From Corynebacterium sp. ACRPO (GTDB lineage Bacteria > Actinomycetota > Actinomycetes > Mycobacteriales > Mycobacteriaceae), in contig NZ_JAKRNE010000008.1 in NCBI RefSeq assembly GCF_022347205.1, positions 37,756 through 101,755 on the forward strand: a stretch of 64,000 nt of DNA, read 5' to 3'. The stretch's first letter is position 1. Every line of letters starts with the position of its first letter. The translations under genes and the position numbers were made by a program. Below the pieces are notes generated by a model that made no database searches, had not been told where the DNA came from, and saw only the letters and a list, made by a program, of their open reading frames with translations. Positions 1 through 8,276 of this stretch are shown one piece after another.

Positions 1-486
1 CAGTGCTGCGGCACCGCGAGCGGGAAGCAGGCCGGCCACTAACGCATAGGCCACGCCACCAGTTTCGTGGGCAAGGTAGCGCCACCAGGGCTTAGAAAAG
101 CGCGCGGCCGGGTAGTACGGCGTGCCGGAGACGGTGGCCGTGATGCCCTCTTGGCGGGCGATGAGGGCGGCGCGCAGGCGGTGGAGGGGATCGGTGATGA
201 TGGTGGCGTCGGAAAGCGCGAAGGCTTCCTTGACCGCGCTGAGGGAGCTGCGGGTATCCATGCCCTCCTCCACCGCGTGCACGGTCAGGTGCGGGAAGTG
301 CTCGCGCAGGTAGGTGCGGCCGACGCCGGCCTCCGTAAACCTATCCCCGGGCAGCTTGCCGCCCACGGTAATGACCTCCAACCCCTCGGCCGTGGCGAGC
401 TCACCGGCGTGGCGCAGGCGGCCGGCCAGGATGCGGGAGGGGCGGCCATCGTATTGGGCGGTTCCTAAAACAATTGCGTACTTCAC
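1..486 (-). CDS. YdcF/DUF218 family protein (3' end outside window)
   Basis: The gene is read leftwards from a GTG at 486-484 and runs off the left edge after 162 codons. The start MKYAIVLGTAQYDG, the following R-x-x-x-A helix and the later 'SDATIITDPLHRLRAALIA' segment fit the DUF218 (YdcF/SanA-like) fold. That fold binds nucleotide-like ligands and has been linked to envelope functions, but its activity is unknown. A GGTGGGG ribosome-binding site precedes the GTG. It diverges from the TPM gene with a 54-bp spacer. The family call is from motif memory; the C-terminus cannot be judged. Confidence 0.7.
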   Translation of the reverse strand, partial: MKYAIVLGTAQYDGRPSRILAGRLRHAGELATAEGLEVITVGGKLPGDRFTEAGVGRTYLREHFPHLTVHAVEEGMDTRSSLSAVKEAFALSDATIITDPLHRLRAALIARQEGITATVSGTPYYPAARFSKPWWRYLAHETGGVAYALVAGLLPARGAAAL

Positions 487-540
487 TGCCCCACCACACT
501 ACCTGCCGGAGAGCTAAGTTAAGCCGGTAAAGTGGTGGGC

Positions 541-2550
541 ATGAATTTGAGTGCACGTTTAGGCCGCGCGGCCATTGCCGCTTTCATTTTAGGCTGCACC
601 TCCCTCGGTGCGGGGTCTGCCTTCGCCGCCGAGACCACCACGGTGGCACAGGGCACTGCCACCCTCCAGGACAAGGTCACCGATGAGGCCGGCGTGCTCA
701 GCGCGGAGGAAAAGAGCCAGCTGGAGGAGAAGATTACGCAGCTGCAAAAAGACGAGCACTTGACGCTCTTTGTCTATATCACCGATGAGCTGGGCACGGA
801 TCCAGAAACCTTTGCCGGCCAGGCGGTCAAGGACAAGGGTCCGAATTCCGCAGTCTATGCGCTATCCATCAATGACCGAAAGATGGGCGTGCAGACCGGC
901 AAGGACTGGCCGCAGGGCCGGCTGGACCAGATGTATGACGCCGCCTATGACAAACTGGCCAGCGATGAATACGGTGCTTCGGCCGTCGCGCTTGCCGACG
1001 CCGCCCTGGGCAACTCCGCTTCAAATAGCTCCGCCTCCGATTCCTCCGGCCTGGCGTGGCTGGGCGGTGGCGCGGCCGCCATCGTCGCCGCCGGTGGCGG
1101 AATCATGTACTACTCGCGCCGCAACACCAAGAAAAATAATGCGCAGACGCTGGAGTCTGCCCGCGAGATCGCCCCGGGCGATACCGATCAGCTAAACCGC
1201 CTGCCTCTGGAAACCTTGGACCAGCTGGCCCAGGAGGAGTTGGTCTCTACCGATGAGTCCATCCGCCGCGGCAAGGAGGAGCTCAATATCGCGCTCTCCG
1301 AGTTCGGCCCCGAGCGCGTGCGCCCCTTTACCAAGGCAATGAACCACTCCACCTCTACCCTGCAAAAGGCCTTCCACCTGCGCCAGCGCCTGGATGATGC
1401 CGTGCCGGAGTCCCCGGCCGAGCGCCGCCAAATGCTGGTAGAAATCGTCTCCTCCTGCGGCCAGGCCGATGACGCCCTCGACGCGCAGGCCGAGGAGTTT
1501 GCCAAGATGCGCGACTTGCTCATCCACTCCGATGAAAAGCTGGACGAGCTCACCCAGCGCACCGTGGGCCTGCGCGCCCGCCTGCCGGAGGCCGAGTCCA
1601 CGCTGGCCGGCCTGAAGTCCAACTATGACGAGCACGTGCTCTCCTCCATTGCCGATAACCCCGAGCTTGCCGCCGCTTCGCTCGATGAGGCCGAGAAACT
1701 GCTCGACAAGGCCCGAGGGGTCCAGGCCCAGCCGGCCGGCCAGCAGGGTCCGCTGGTGGGACTTATTCGCGATATCGAGCACGCCTGCGAGATGACGGAT
1801 CGCCTCATTTCCGGCGTGGAAAACGCCGAGGAGAATATCGCCACCGCCCGCGGCAATCTCGAGGCGCTTATTGCCGAGGTCGAGGGCGAGATCAACGAGG
1901 CCCGCGAGCTCGAGCGCCAAGGCAAGGCCCAGGGAACCACCGCGGATTGGGACAAACTCGAAGAGCTGCTCGGCCGCGCCGGCAGCGCCGTAGATGAGGC
2001 CAAGGCCCACGGCCAACAGGATCCGTTGGGCCAGCACACCGCGCTGACCTCCATCGATACCGAGCTAGATGAGGCGCTCGACCGCGTGCGCGAGAAGACC
2101 TCCACGCACGCGCGCCAGCTAGACCTCTTCCGCCAGCAGATTTCCGTGGCGGAATCCAATATCCAGGCCGCAGAAGACCTCATTTCCTCCCGCGGTCGCA
2201 TCATCGGCTCGGGTGCGCGCACCGCGCTTGCCGACGCCAAACGTCTCCACGCCCAAGCCCTCCACACCGAGCGCAACGATATCCGCGCCGCGCTGCAGTC
2301 CTCCCGCGACGCAGTGGCCGCGGCCCAGGCGGCGCTGCAGCGCGCCAAGGATGACGTGGATGAGCACCGCCGCCGCCAGCAGCGCCAGCAGATGGGCAAT
2401 GCCGCCAATAATATCGTTACCGGCGTGGTCATCGGCCAGATGCTCGGCGGTGGCCGTGGCTTCGGCGGTGGTTTCGGAGGCGGCGGCTTCGGTGGAGGCA
2501 GCTTTGGCGGCGGTGGCGGCGGTGGCGGCTTCCGCGGCGGCTCCTTCTAG
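541..2550 (+). CDS. TPM-domain surface protein with coiled coil and Gly-rich tail
   Basis: 669 residues. It has a signal peptide (about 1-30, ending ...GSAFAAET), a TPM domain (about 45-150, from 'VTDEAGVLSAEEK'), one membrane segment (about 175-195), a long Glu/Ala-rich coiled coil (about 215-620) and a Gly/Phe-rich tail over the last 35 residues. The product is probably membrane-anchored with the TPM domain outside. TPM domains occur in phosphatase-like and photosystem-repair proteins, but the function in actinobacteria is not settled. ATG 541 is preferred over GTG 532 because TAAAGT (528-533) would serve as a -10 element giving a leaderless mRNA, and no Shine-Dalgarno is visible. Confidence 0.8.
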   Translation: MNLSARLGRAAIAAFILGCTSLGAGSAFAAETTTVAQGTATLQDKVTDEAGVLSAEEKSQLEEKITQLQKDEHLTLFVYITDELGTDPETFAGQAVKDKGPNSAVYALSINDRKMGVQTGKDWPQGRLDQMYDAAYDKLASDEYGASAVALADAALGNSASNSSASDSSGLAWLGGGAAAIVAAGGGIMYYSRRNTKKNNAQTLESAREIAPGDTDQLNRLPLETLDQLAQEELVSTDESIRRGKEELNIALSEFGPERVRPFTKAMNHSTSTLQKAFHLRQRLDDAVPESPAERRQMLVEIVSSCGQADDALDAQAEEFAKMRDLLIHSDEKLDELTQRTVGLRARLPEAESTLAGLKSNYDEHVLSSIADNPELAAASLDEAEKLLDKARGVQAQPAGQQGPLVGLIRDIEHACEMTDRLISGVENAEENIATARGNLEALIAEVEGEINEARELERQGKAQGTTADWDKLEELLGRAGSAVDEAKAHGQQDPLGQHTALTSIDTELDEALDRVREKTSTHARQLDLFRQQISVAESNIQAAEDLISSRGRIIGSGARTALADAKRLHAQALHTERNDIRAALQSSRDAVAAAQAALQRAKDDVDEHRRRQQRQQMGNAANNIVTGVVIGQMLGGGRGFGGGFGGGGFGGGSFGGGGGGGGFRGGSF

Positions 2551-2640
2551 GCCTCCCAGCCCGCCTCCACGGCCCAGCAGTCCGGCAAGCCGGCAGCCCG
2601 GCTCTAGGCTCTCGCGGGTGGCCCGGCTCGCGGCGCTGGG

Positions 2641-3081
2641 CTAGGTGCGGAGGGGGCGCGGGGTGGCGTCGAGAAGCGCGCAGGCGTAGCTCAAGAAGAT
2701 GGCGTCGAGCTCCGGCAGCTCGCCCACGCTCACGCGCAGGCCATCGCCGGCAGGTGCGGTGCTGGCAACCTCGGCGCCCGTGCCACGGGCTACGATGCGG
2801 CGCTCGCGGCGGAAGGGGTTGCGGCGCTCCAGCAGGTACCCGCGGTCAGCGCAGGTCGCGCGCAGGCGGGTGACGGTAAACCCGGCCTGGGTGACCGAGA
2901 AATCCTCGCCCGCGGCGGTCTGCGCGCGCAGGAAGAACCGCGGGGAGGAAGAATCCAGCGAGGATTCTACTGCGAGGCGCTCGCCGGCGGCGGTGGCAAG
3001 CACGCCGTCGCGCACGGAGGCAAGCTCGTGCCCCTCGGCGTTGGTGAGCGCGCCCGCGCGCCAGGTCCACTGCGCAGTCAT
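2641..3081 (-). CDS. Conserved hypothetical protein, paralogue of the gene upstream
   Basis: 146 residues with no signal peptide or membrane segment. I do not recognise a named family. Repeated short beta-strand-like blocks suggest a beta-rich, possibly LURP-one/tubby-like fold (weak inference). Its last third (GLRVSVGELPELDAIFLSYA, then LLDAT) lines up with 'GLTTAEIAGLSWFTRVILDAT' of the preceding gene, so the two look like a diverged tandem pair. Its ATG overlaps the stop of that gene by one base (TAATG), so translation is probably coupled. Confidence 0.6.
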   Translation of the reverse strand: MTAQWTWRAGALTNAEGHELASVRDGVLATAAGERLAVESSLDSSSPRFFLRAQTAAGEDFSVTQAGFTVTRLRATCADRGYLLERRNPFRRERRIVARGTGAEVASTAPAGDGLRVSVGELPELDAIFLSYACALLDATPRPLRT

Positions 3082-3590
3082 TAGAGGACGAATAGTGCGA
3101 CGAGGGCGACGATGGATGCTAGGACCAAGGTGATGATCCAGGCCCAGGCTTTGCCTTGGGTGGTGGCATCCAAGATGACGCGGGTAAACCAGCTAAGACC
3201 GGCGATTTCCGCGGTGGTCAGGCCCTCGGCATCGTGCTCGAATTCGAGGATGGACTTGCGCACGCCGGAATTGCGGGCGGTGAACTGCCCTACCTTTTCA
3301 TCATCGACGTCATCGATGATCCAGTCGCCGCTGTTTTCGTTGATGAAGGTGAAGGTACGGCCGTTGAGCGATGCCTCTAGGCGCTTATCGCGGCCGGGGC
3401 GGCCGGCGAGGCGGTAAATGGAGCCGTCGGCAAGCGTGGCAGAAGCGCCAAGGTCACTGACCTCGGTGCGCCAGAAGTGGCCGTCCACCTCCGCGGAATG
3501 CTCCGAGAATACGCCCAGTTGCTCCGGGCCTTCCTCGGCCAAGAGCACGGGCTTTGCGCGGTCGGAGCGATCCCAGCTGGTGTAATGCAT
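3081..3590 (-). CDS. Hypothetical protein with C-terminal membrane anchor
   Basis: 169 residues from the ATG at 3590, which lies 2 bases past the glyQS stop. A GTG at 3599 would instead overlap glyQS. The soluble part is beta-rich and charged. The last 22 residues (WAWIITLVLASIVALVALFVL) form one membrane helix, which makes it look like a tail-anchored protein. It is co-directional with glyQS and the downstream paralogue and probably in one transcript. No function can be assigned. Confidence 0.6.
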   Translation of the reverse strand: MHYTSWDRSDRAKPVLLAEEGPEQLGVFSEHSAEVDGHFWRTEVSDLGASATLADGSIYRLAGRPGRDKRLEASLNGRTFTFINENSGDWIIDDVDDEKVGQFTARNSGVRKSILEFEHDAEGLTTAEIAGLSWFTRVILDATTQGKAWAWIITLVLASIVALVALFVL

Positions 3591-3592
3591 TA

Positions 3593-4972
3593 CTAGCACC
3601 CAATCAGGCGAGCGGCGAGGTAAGCCTCGAGGTCATCGAGCTTCACGCGCTCCTGCTCCATGGTGTCGCGCTCGCGCACGGTCACGGCATCGTCCTCGAG
3701 GGTGTCGAAGTCGAAGGTGACGCAGAACGGGGTGCCGATCTCATCCTGGCGGCGGTAGCGGCGGCCGATGGCACCGGAGACGTCAAAGTCCACGTTCCAG
3801 TGGGCGCGCAGCTTATCGGCCAGCTTGCGGGCTGGCTCGGAAAGCTCTTCCTTCTTGGATAGCGGCAGGACGGCTACCTTGATCGGTGCTAGGCGGCGGT
3901 CCAGGCGGAGGACTACGCGCTTATCGGTGCCGCCCTTGGCGTTGGGAGCCTCTTCCTCGTCGTAGGCATCCACTAGGAAGGCCATCATGGAACGGCCCAG
4001 GCCGGCGGCCGGCTCGATAACGTACGGGATCCAGCGCTCCTCGTTGGCCTGGTCGTAGTAGGACAGGTCCTCGCCCGAGCCCTTGGCGTGGACGGACAGG
4101 TCATAGTCCGTGCGGTTGGCCACGCCTTCCAGCTCGCCCCACTTGGAGCCCTTGAAGCCAAAGGCGTACTCCACGTCCACGGTGCGCTTGGAGTAGTGGG
4201 AGAGCTTTTCCTTCGGGTGCTCGTACAGGCGCAGGTTTTCTTCCTTGATGCCCAGGTCCACGTACCAGTTGTAGCGGTCATCAATCCAGTACTGGTGCCA
4301 CTCTTCGTCCTCGCCCGGCTTGACGAAGAACTCCATTTCCATCTGCTCGAACTCGCGGGTACGGAAGATGAAGTTGCCTGGGGTGATCTCGTTGCGGAAG
4401 GACTTGCCGATGTTCGCGATGCCAAACGGCGGCTTCATGCGCGAGGAGGTCATCACGTTCTTGAAGTTAACGAAGATGCCCTGTGCGGTTTCCGGACGCA
4501 GGTAGTGCAGGCCTTGCTCATCGTCCACCGGGCCCAGGAAGGTCTTGAGCAGACCGGAGAAGGCCTTCGGTTCGGTCCAGTCACCCGGCTGGCCGGTTTC
4601 TGGGTCATTGATATCTGCCAGGCCGTTTTCTGGCTCGTGGCCGTGCTTTTCCTCGTAGGCCTCAATAAGGTCGTCGGCACGGTAGCGCTTGCCGGTGTGG
4701 CGGGATTCCACCAGCGGGTCAGAAAAGACCTCGACGTGACCGGAGGATACCCAGACCTGACGCGGCTGGATGACGGAGGTATCTACGCCCACGACGTCTG
4801 CGCGGGACTGCACCATGTGGCGCCACCACTGGCGCTTGATGTTTTCCTTGAGCTCTACACCAAGAGGGCCGTAGTCCCACGCGGAGCGGGAACCGCCGTA
4901 AATTTCACCTGCCTGGTAGACCAAGCCGCGGCGCTTACACAGGTTTACAACGGTATCGATGACGGATGCCAT
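3593..4972 (-). CDS. glyQS: Glycyl-tRNA synthetase (single-chain dimer type)
   Basis: 459 residues. Charges tRNA-Gly with glycine in the cytoplasm as a class II alpha2 enzyme. The N-terminal '[16 protein letters not shown]' and '[17 protein letters not shown]' blocks, the class II motif 2 region ([25 protein letters not shown]), motif 3 ([14 protein letters not shown]) and a C-terminal anticodon-binding domain are all present. The ATG at 4972 starts [16 protein letters not shown] and follows an AGAGGAG site; longer in-frame starts add a non-family extension. I looked for a T-box leader upstream and saw none. It diverges from the ArsR gene. Confidence 0.96.
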   Translation of the reverse strand: MASVIDTVVNLCKRRGLVYQAGEIYGGSRSAWDYGPLGVELKENIKRQWWRHMVQSRADVVGVDTSVIQPRQVWVSSGHVEVFSDPLVESRHTGKRYRADDLIEAYEEKHGHEPENGLADINDPETGQPGDWTEPKAFSGLLKTFLGPVDDEQGLHYLRPETAQGIFVNFKNVMTSSRMKPPFGIANIGKSFRNEITPGNFIFRTREFEQMEMEFFVKPGEDEEWHQYWIDDRYNWYVDLGIKEENLRLYEHPKEKLSHYSKRTVDVEYAFGFKGSKWGELEGVANRTDYDLSVHAKGSGEDLSYYDQANEERWIPYVIEPAAGLGRSMMAFLVDAYDEEEAPNAKGGTDKRVVLRLDRRLAPIKVAVLPLSKKEELSEPARKLADKLRAHWNVDFDVSGAIGRRYRRQDEIGTPFCVTFDFDTLEDDAVTVRERDTMEQERVKLDDLEAYLAARLIGC

Positions 4973-5077
4973 AAGTTTTCGGACTCCTCTGGTAGGGGAC
5001 AGTCTTGACAATCTCGTTCAGTCTAACCCGAAGCGCTTCCCGGCGGTGGGATTGGGGCATGAATTTAATCTGAAATA

Positions 5078-5090
5078 AATACAACGTATT
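5078..5090. promoter_or_regulatory. Short inverted repeat, candidate Znr/Zur operator
   Basis: AATAC-AAC-GTATT is a perfect 5-bp inverted repeat in the AT-rich spacer between glyQS and the ArsR-type regulator, 67 bp before the regulator's ATG. ArsR and Fur regulators bind such palindromes, so autoregulation by zinc is plausible. The arms are short and could arise by chance. Confidence 0.3.
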
Positions 5091-5156
5091 GCAAGTATCG
5101 GGTAATATAAGGGTAACCGACAGGTAATAGGTATTTAATTGAAGGTGACATTCCCT

Positions 5157-5447
5157 ATGACGACCACTTACAAGGCCCCAAATACTTCTGCGGCTGCCGG
5201 CGTTATCGCTGCCCTTGATTCGCCCCTACGCATCGCAATCATCTCCCGCTTGGCCGAGCGCGATCACTTTGTCCATGAGCTGGTCAAGGCCACCGGCAAG
5301 TCCCAGCCCCTTATCAGCCAGCACCTGCGCGTGCTCAAGCAGGCAGGCATCGTGGACTCCGAGCGCAGCGGCCGCGAGGTAACCTACTCGCTCATTGCGC
5401 CGCGGGTTTTGGACCTGCTTGCCGACGCCGCCAAGATCGCCTCCTAG
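5157..5447 (+). CDS. znr: ArsR/SmtB-family zinc-responsive repressor
   Basis: 96 residues forming a winged-helix ArsR domain. The recognition region 'LVKATGKSQPLISQHLRVLKQAGIV' is typical, and the 'DHFVHEL' segment supplies possible metal ligands. It is followed 70 bp later by zur, the arrangement of C. glutamicum znr-zur and mycobacterial smtB-zur, in which the ArsR protein senses zinc excess. ATG 5157 is chosen because AAGGTG lies 11 bases upstream; a TTG at 5139 would add six atypical residues. The symbol is by synteny; the metal specificity is inferred. Confidence 0.8.
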   Translation: MTTTYKAPNTSAAAGVIAALDSPLRIAIISRLAERDHFVHELVKATGKSQPLISQHLRVLKQAGIVDSERSGREVTYSLIAPRVLDLLADAAKIAS

Positions 5448-5517
5448 CCCCTCCCCTCCTGCATAAAAAGCCGCCTGACTGTGCAGTTATTGAAAAAGCA
5501 CTGATAATATTGAGGGC

Positions 5518-5937
5518 ATGGCTTTACACGACAGTATTCCCAAGCTAGGCGCGCGCAATACCAAACAGCGCACCGCAGTGGTTGAGGTACTGCGGGAAAT
5601 GGAGAAATTCGCCTCCGCCAAGGAGATCTACCACGAGCTCCAGGAGCGCGAGGAAAAGGTGGGCCTGACCACCGTGTACCGCACCCTGCAGTCCCTGACC
5701 GATATCGATGCAGTGGATGCCCTCCACATGCCCAATGGCGAAACCCTGTACCGCCATTGCGATACCGACGCCCACCACCACCACTTGGTGTGCACCAAGT
5801 GCGGCCGCACCGAGGAAATCGACGGCGGCCCCATTGAAAAGTGGGCCACCTCCGTGGCCAAGGAGTACGGCTTCGAGCTCACCGGCCACGATGCCGAGGT
5901 CTTTGGCATCTGCAGCGACTGCGCCGCTTCCGCTTAA
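5518..5937 (+). CDS. zur: Fur-family zinc uptake regulator Zur
   Basis: 139 residues. It has the N-terminal Fur winged helix ('KVGLTTVYRTLQSL') and a dimerisation domain carrying the His cluster DAHHHHLVCTKCG plus a C-terminal CSDC. These two CxxC pairs are the structural zinc site. Zur represses zinc import genes when zinc is replete. The position directly behind the ArsR zinc regulator supports Zur rather than iron-sensing Fur. The ATG follows GAGGG closely. A hairpin terminator lies about 40 bp downstream. Confidence 0.9.
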   Translation: MALHDSIPKLGARNTKQRTAVVEVLREMEKFASAKEIYHELQEREEKVGLTTVYRTLQSLTDIDAVDALHMPNGETLYRHCDTDAHHHHLVCTKCGRTEEIDGGPIEKWATSVAKEYGFELTGHDAEVFGICSDCAASA

Positions 5938-5975
5938 AGGCGCTCGCGCTTCTCCTTGAAGCCACCCCTCCCCTA

Positions 5976-6016
5976 ACCTCAGACCCCAACCTCCGGAGCC
6001 TGAGGTCTTTATTTTG
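5976..6016 (+). terminator. Rho-independent terminator after zur
   Basis: ACCTCAG (5976-5982) pairs with CTGAGGT (6000-6006) and is followed by CTTTATTTT. It separates zur from the convergent CPBP protease gene. Confidence 0.7.
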
Positions 6017-6048
6017 CGGCGCACACGGGACCATATTTCACGCCAAGA

Positions 6049-6711
6049 CTATAGCGCTGAGATTGCAATCAACTGCACGGTTAGGTTATTAACAAAGTGC
6101 AAAATAAGGCCTGCACGCAGAGAATTGTGGAAGCGAGTTACTAACGCGCACCCCATCCCCAGGAAAGTCGCATACACAATGACCGGTGGAGCAATATGAG
6201 CGGCGCCAAACAACAGCGAACTGAGGATCACACTGGCGAACGCTGGAACACTGCGATCCAAGTACCCCATGAGCAGGCGGCGAAACACAATTTCTTCTAT
6301 CAGCGGCGCCAAAAATAGGTAGCACGCTAAAGAAATAACCACCATAGCGCCGCGACCGTCAGCTGAAGATGTACTTTCCGAGGGTGCAATACCCAGCAGC
6401 GGACCCACTATTGCGGCTGCCGCTCCCGCCATAAAGATGGCGAGTGGAACCTGCCACAATAAGTGCCAACCACGCCGACCCAAAGGAAGAAAACCGAGAC
6501 CAATTCCCCGACGTTTTAGGTAGAACACCAATGCAGTCGTCGGCACTACCACCGAAAGAGCAAGCACAACGGGCATTATCGTGCCTAGTCCACCCGTGGT
6601 TAAACCAGCCTTCATCATGACAAAAACTGTCGCCACTAAGAGGGCATCCATTGCAATGACGGCCACTAGTCCAATAAGCGCATCTTTCAACCTGATGTTA
6701 TCCACTGCCAT
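6049..6711 (-). CDS. CPBP-family intramembrane metalloprotease
   Basis: 220 residues with about six membrane segments. The CPBP (Abi/CAAX) motifs are present in order: EEIVFR (Glu-Glu-x3-Arg), FGAAHI, and HFVNN near the C-terminus. These supply the zinc ligands of Rce1-type intramembrane proteases. In bacteria the family is linked to bacteriocin immunity and other membrane proteolysis; the substrate here is unknown. It converges on zur and diverges from the membrane protein/XRE pair. Base composition is lower in GC than its neighbours, a mild hint of later acquisition. Confidence 0.85.
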   Translation of the reverse strand: MAVDNIRLKDALIGLVAVIAMDALLVATVFVMMKAGLTTGGLGTIMPVVLALSVVVPTTALVFYLKRRGIGLGFLPLGRRGWHLLWQVPLAIFMAGAAAAIVGPLLGIAPSESTSSADGRGAMVVISLACYLFLAPLIEEIVFRRLLMGYLDRSVPAFASVILSSLLFGAAHIAPPVIVYATFLGMGCALVTRFHNSLRAGLILHFVNNLTVQLIAISAL

Positions 6712-6776
6712 GCCCCCTACCCTAAAAGGCTGCCTCTCATCCTAAAGAATGAATTTACCCAGAATGGTAAAGCACC

Positions 6777-6826
6777 CTTTACAGTAAAGCGTCCTTGACA
6801 TATAGTGTGTGTCAAGCACGCTTTAC
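6777..6826 (+). promoter_or_regulatory. Promoter overlapped by a 43-bp palindromic operator
   Basis: TTTACA (6778-6783), a 17-bp spacer and TATAGT (6801-6806) make a good sigma-A promoter. Over it lies a hyphenated palindrome: 17-base arms at 6784-6800 and 6810-6826 (GTAAAGCGT-x-CTTGACA and its complement) match at 16 of 17 positions around a 9-bp centre. A second perfect repeat, CTTTAC-A-GTAAAG, spans 6777-6789. Binding would cover the -10 element and occlude polymerase. The encoded XRE protein is the obvious candidate ligand (inference). Confidence 0.7.
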
Positions 6827-6850
6827 AATCATTTGCTTCAGGAGGTTTCT

Positions 6851-7300
6851 GTGCAGACCACTCGCTTTGGCCGCCCCAAGTTCGGCGGCACGCAAACCAA
6901 ACTCATTACTTTGTCCGTGGCTGCAGGCGCAGCCATCGCAGCAGCCGCCGGTGCCATCATGGCCGCGTTCATACACGATGATTCGCCGTGGCTAGCTTTT
7001 GCCGTGTACTCGCTGTGCCTCCTGCCTGTTGCTACGGCGGCTAGCTGGGGATTCATGGTGGATCGGTCCACCATCCGCGGGGCGACACCCGACCCGGAAA
7101 ATTCCATCGAATCCCATTGGTATTCGCAGGCTTCCGAAAACACCCTGCACGCCATGCTCTTTGGCATCGGCGGCCTAGGAGTTGTCTCCTCATTTTGGGA
7201 GTTCCAGGTTTCCGGCACCATGCTCACCATCATCTTGGGAGTATTTGTCACCGGAACCTTTGGCATTAGCTACTTTGCCCACAAGCGGGCAGCGAGCTAA
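6851..7300 (+). CDS. Small multi-pass membrane protein paired with an XRE regulator
   Basis: 149 residues with four predicted membrane segments (about 20-45, 50-70, 105-125, 128-145) and a loop of about 35 residues between the second and third. GTG 6851 is chosen because a perfect AGGAGG lies 6 bases upstream. The next gene starts 3 bases after its stop. Pairs of a small multi-pass membrane protein with a YozG-like HTH regulator are widespread in Gram-positives, but their role is largely unknown. I cannot name the substrate or partner. Confidence 0.75.
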   Translation: MQTTRFGRPKFGGTQTKLITLSVAAGAAIAAAAGAIMAAFIHDDSPWLAFAVYSLCLLPVATAASWGFMVDRSTIRGATPDPENSIESHWYSQASENTLHAMLFGIGGLGVVSSFWEFQVSGTMLTIILGVFVTGTFGISYFAHKRAAS

Positions 7301-7303
7301 ACC

Positions 7304-7498
7304 ATGGACAACCGGCTAAAAGAGATTCGCGAGAGCCAAGGTCTCTCGCAGCAGGGCTTAGCTACGGAGCTAGGTGTCTCGCGCCAAACAGTCATCAGTA
7401 TTGAAAAAGGGCGCTACGATCCTTCACTCCCCCTCGCATTTCAGATCGCGCGCCACTTTTCCTGCCACATCGAAGACATTTTCATCCCCGAGGAATAA
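7304..7498 (+). CDS. XRE-family transcriptional regulator (YozG-like)
   Basis: 64 residues, essentially one helix-turn-helix domain: KEIRESQGLSQQGLATELGV then SRQTVISIEKGRYDPSLPL, with the usual C-terminal 'IEDIFIPEE'. It is translationally linked to the membrane protein upstream. It most likely represses its own operon through the 43-bp palindrome at 6784-6826. No metal or ligand domain is present, so the signal may be relayed by the membrane partner (inference). Confidence 0.88.
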   Translation: MDNRLKEIRESQGLSQQGLATELGVSRQTVISIEKGRYDPSLPLAFQIARHFSCHIEDIFIPEE

Positions 7499-7510
7499 CC
7501 ACGCTGCGCG

Positions 7511-8266
7511 CTACTTCTTCACGCCGCCGAAGCGGCGATCGCGCCGTGCATACTCCTCGATGGCAGCGAAGAGATCCTCCGGCGTAAAGTCCGGGAAGAG
7601 CTTGTCCTGGTAAATCATCTCCGCATAGGCGGACTGCCACAGCAGGAAGTTGGAGGTGCGCTTCTCCCCGGACGGACGCAGAAAGAGGTCCACATCCGGC
7701 ATGCCTGGGTCATAGAGGTGCTGCGCGATGGTTTCTTCCTTAATATCGCGCGGGTTGAGCTCGCCGGCGGCCACCTGCTTGGCGATGTCCCTAAAGCCAT
7801 CTACCAGCTCTGCCCTACCGCCGTAGTTCACACACATGGCCAAGGTCATCTTGGTGTTATCCTTGGTCAGCTCCTGGGCAGCCTCGAGCTCCTTAATCAC
7901 TGAGCGCCACAGGCGCGGGCGGCGGCCGGCCCACACTACGCGCACGCCACGCTCATTGAGCCACTCGCGCTGGCGGCGCAACACGTCACGGTTAAAGCCC
8001 ATGAGGAAGCGAACCTCCTCAGGGCTGCGGCGCCAATTCTCCGTGGAGAAGGCATAGGCCGAAAGATAAGGAACGCCGGCGGCAAGGCAGGCATCGACGA
8101 CGTCGAGAAGCACGGCTTCTCCGCGCCTATGCCCCTCGGTGCGCTTCATGCCTTTTTCCTGGGCCCAGCGGCCGTTTCCGTCCATGACCAGCGCAATATG
8201 GCGCGGCATGAACTCATCCGGGATATTTGGCGGGGTCAAAGTGCGGTTCGGGTCTGGCGTAATCAC
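7511..8266 (-). CDS. uppS: Isoprenyl transferase (undecaprenyl/decaprenyl diphosphate synthase)
   Basis: 251 residues. A cis-prenyltransferase that condenses isopentenyl diphosphate onto an allylic primer to make the polyprenyl carrier for cell-wall synthesis. Signature blocks are visible: [12 protein letters not shown] with the catalytic Asp near residue 29, the 'STENWRR' loop, NYGGRAEL and '[20 protein letters not shown]'. The start is a GTG. It follows recO with 10 bases between, in the common era-recO-uppS operon order. Confidence 0.95.
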   Translation of the reverse strand: MITPDPNRTLTPPNIPDEFMPRHIALVMDGNGRWAQEKGMKRTEGHRRGEAVLLDVVDACLAAGVPYLSAYAFSTENWRRSPEEVRFLMGFNRDVLRRQREWLNERGVRVVWAGRRPRLWRSVIKELEAAQELTKDNTKMTLAMCVNYGGRAELVDGFRDIAKQVAAGELNPRDIKEETIAQHLYDPGMPDVDLFLRPSGEKRTSNFLLWQSAYAEMIYQDKLFPDFTPEDLFAAIEEYARRDRRFGGVKK

Positions 8267-8276
8267 GGGCTATATT

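Noticed and set aside
4980..5150. T-box or other tRNA-sensing leader upstream of glyQS
   Set aside because: No T-box core sequence, specifier hairpin or antiterminator is visible in the short spacer.
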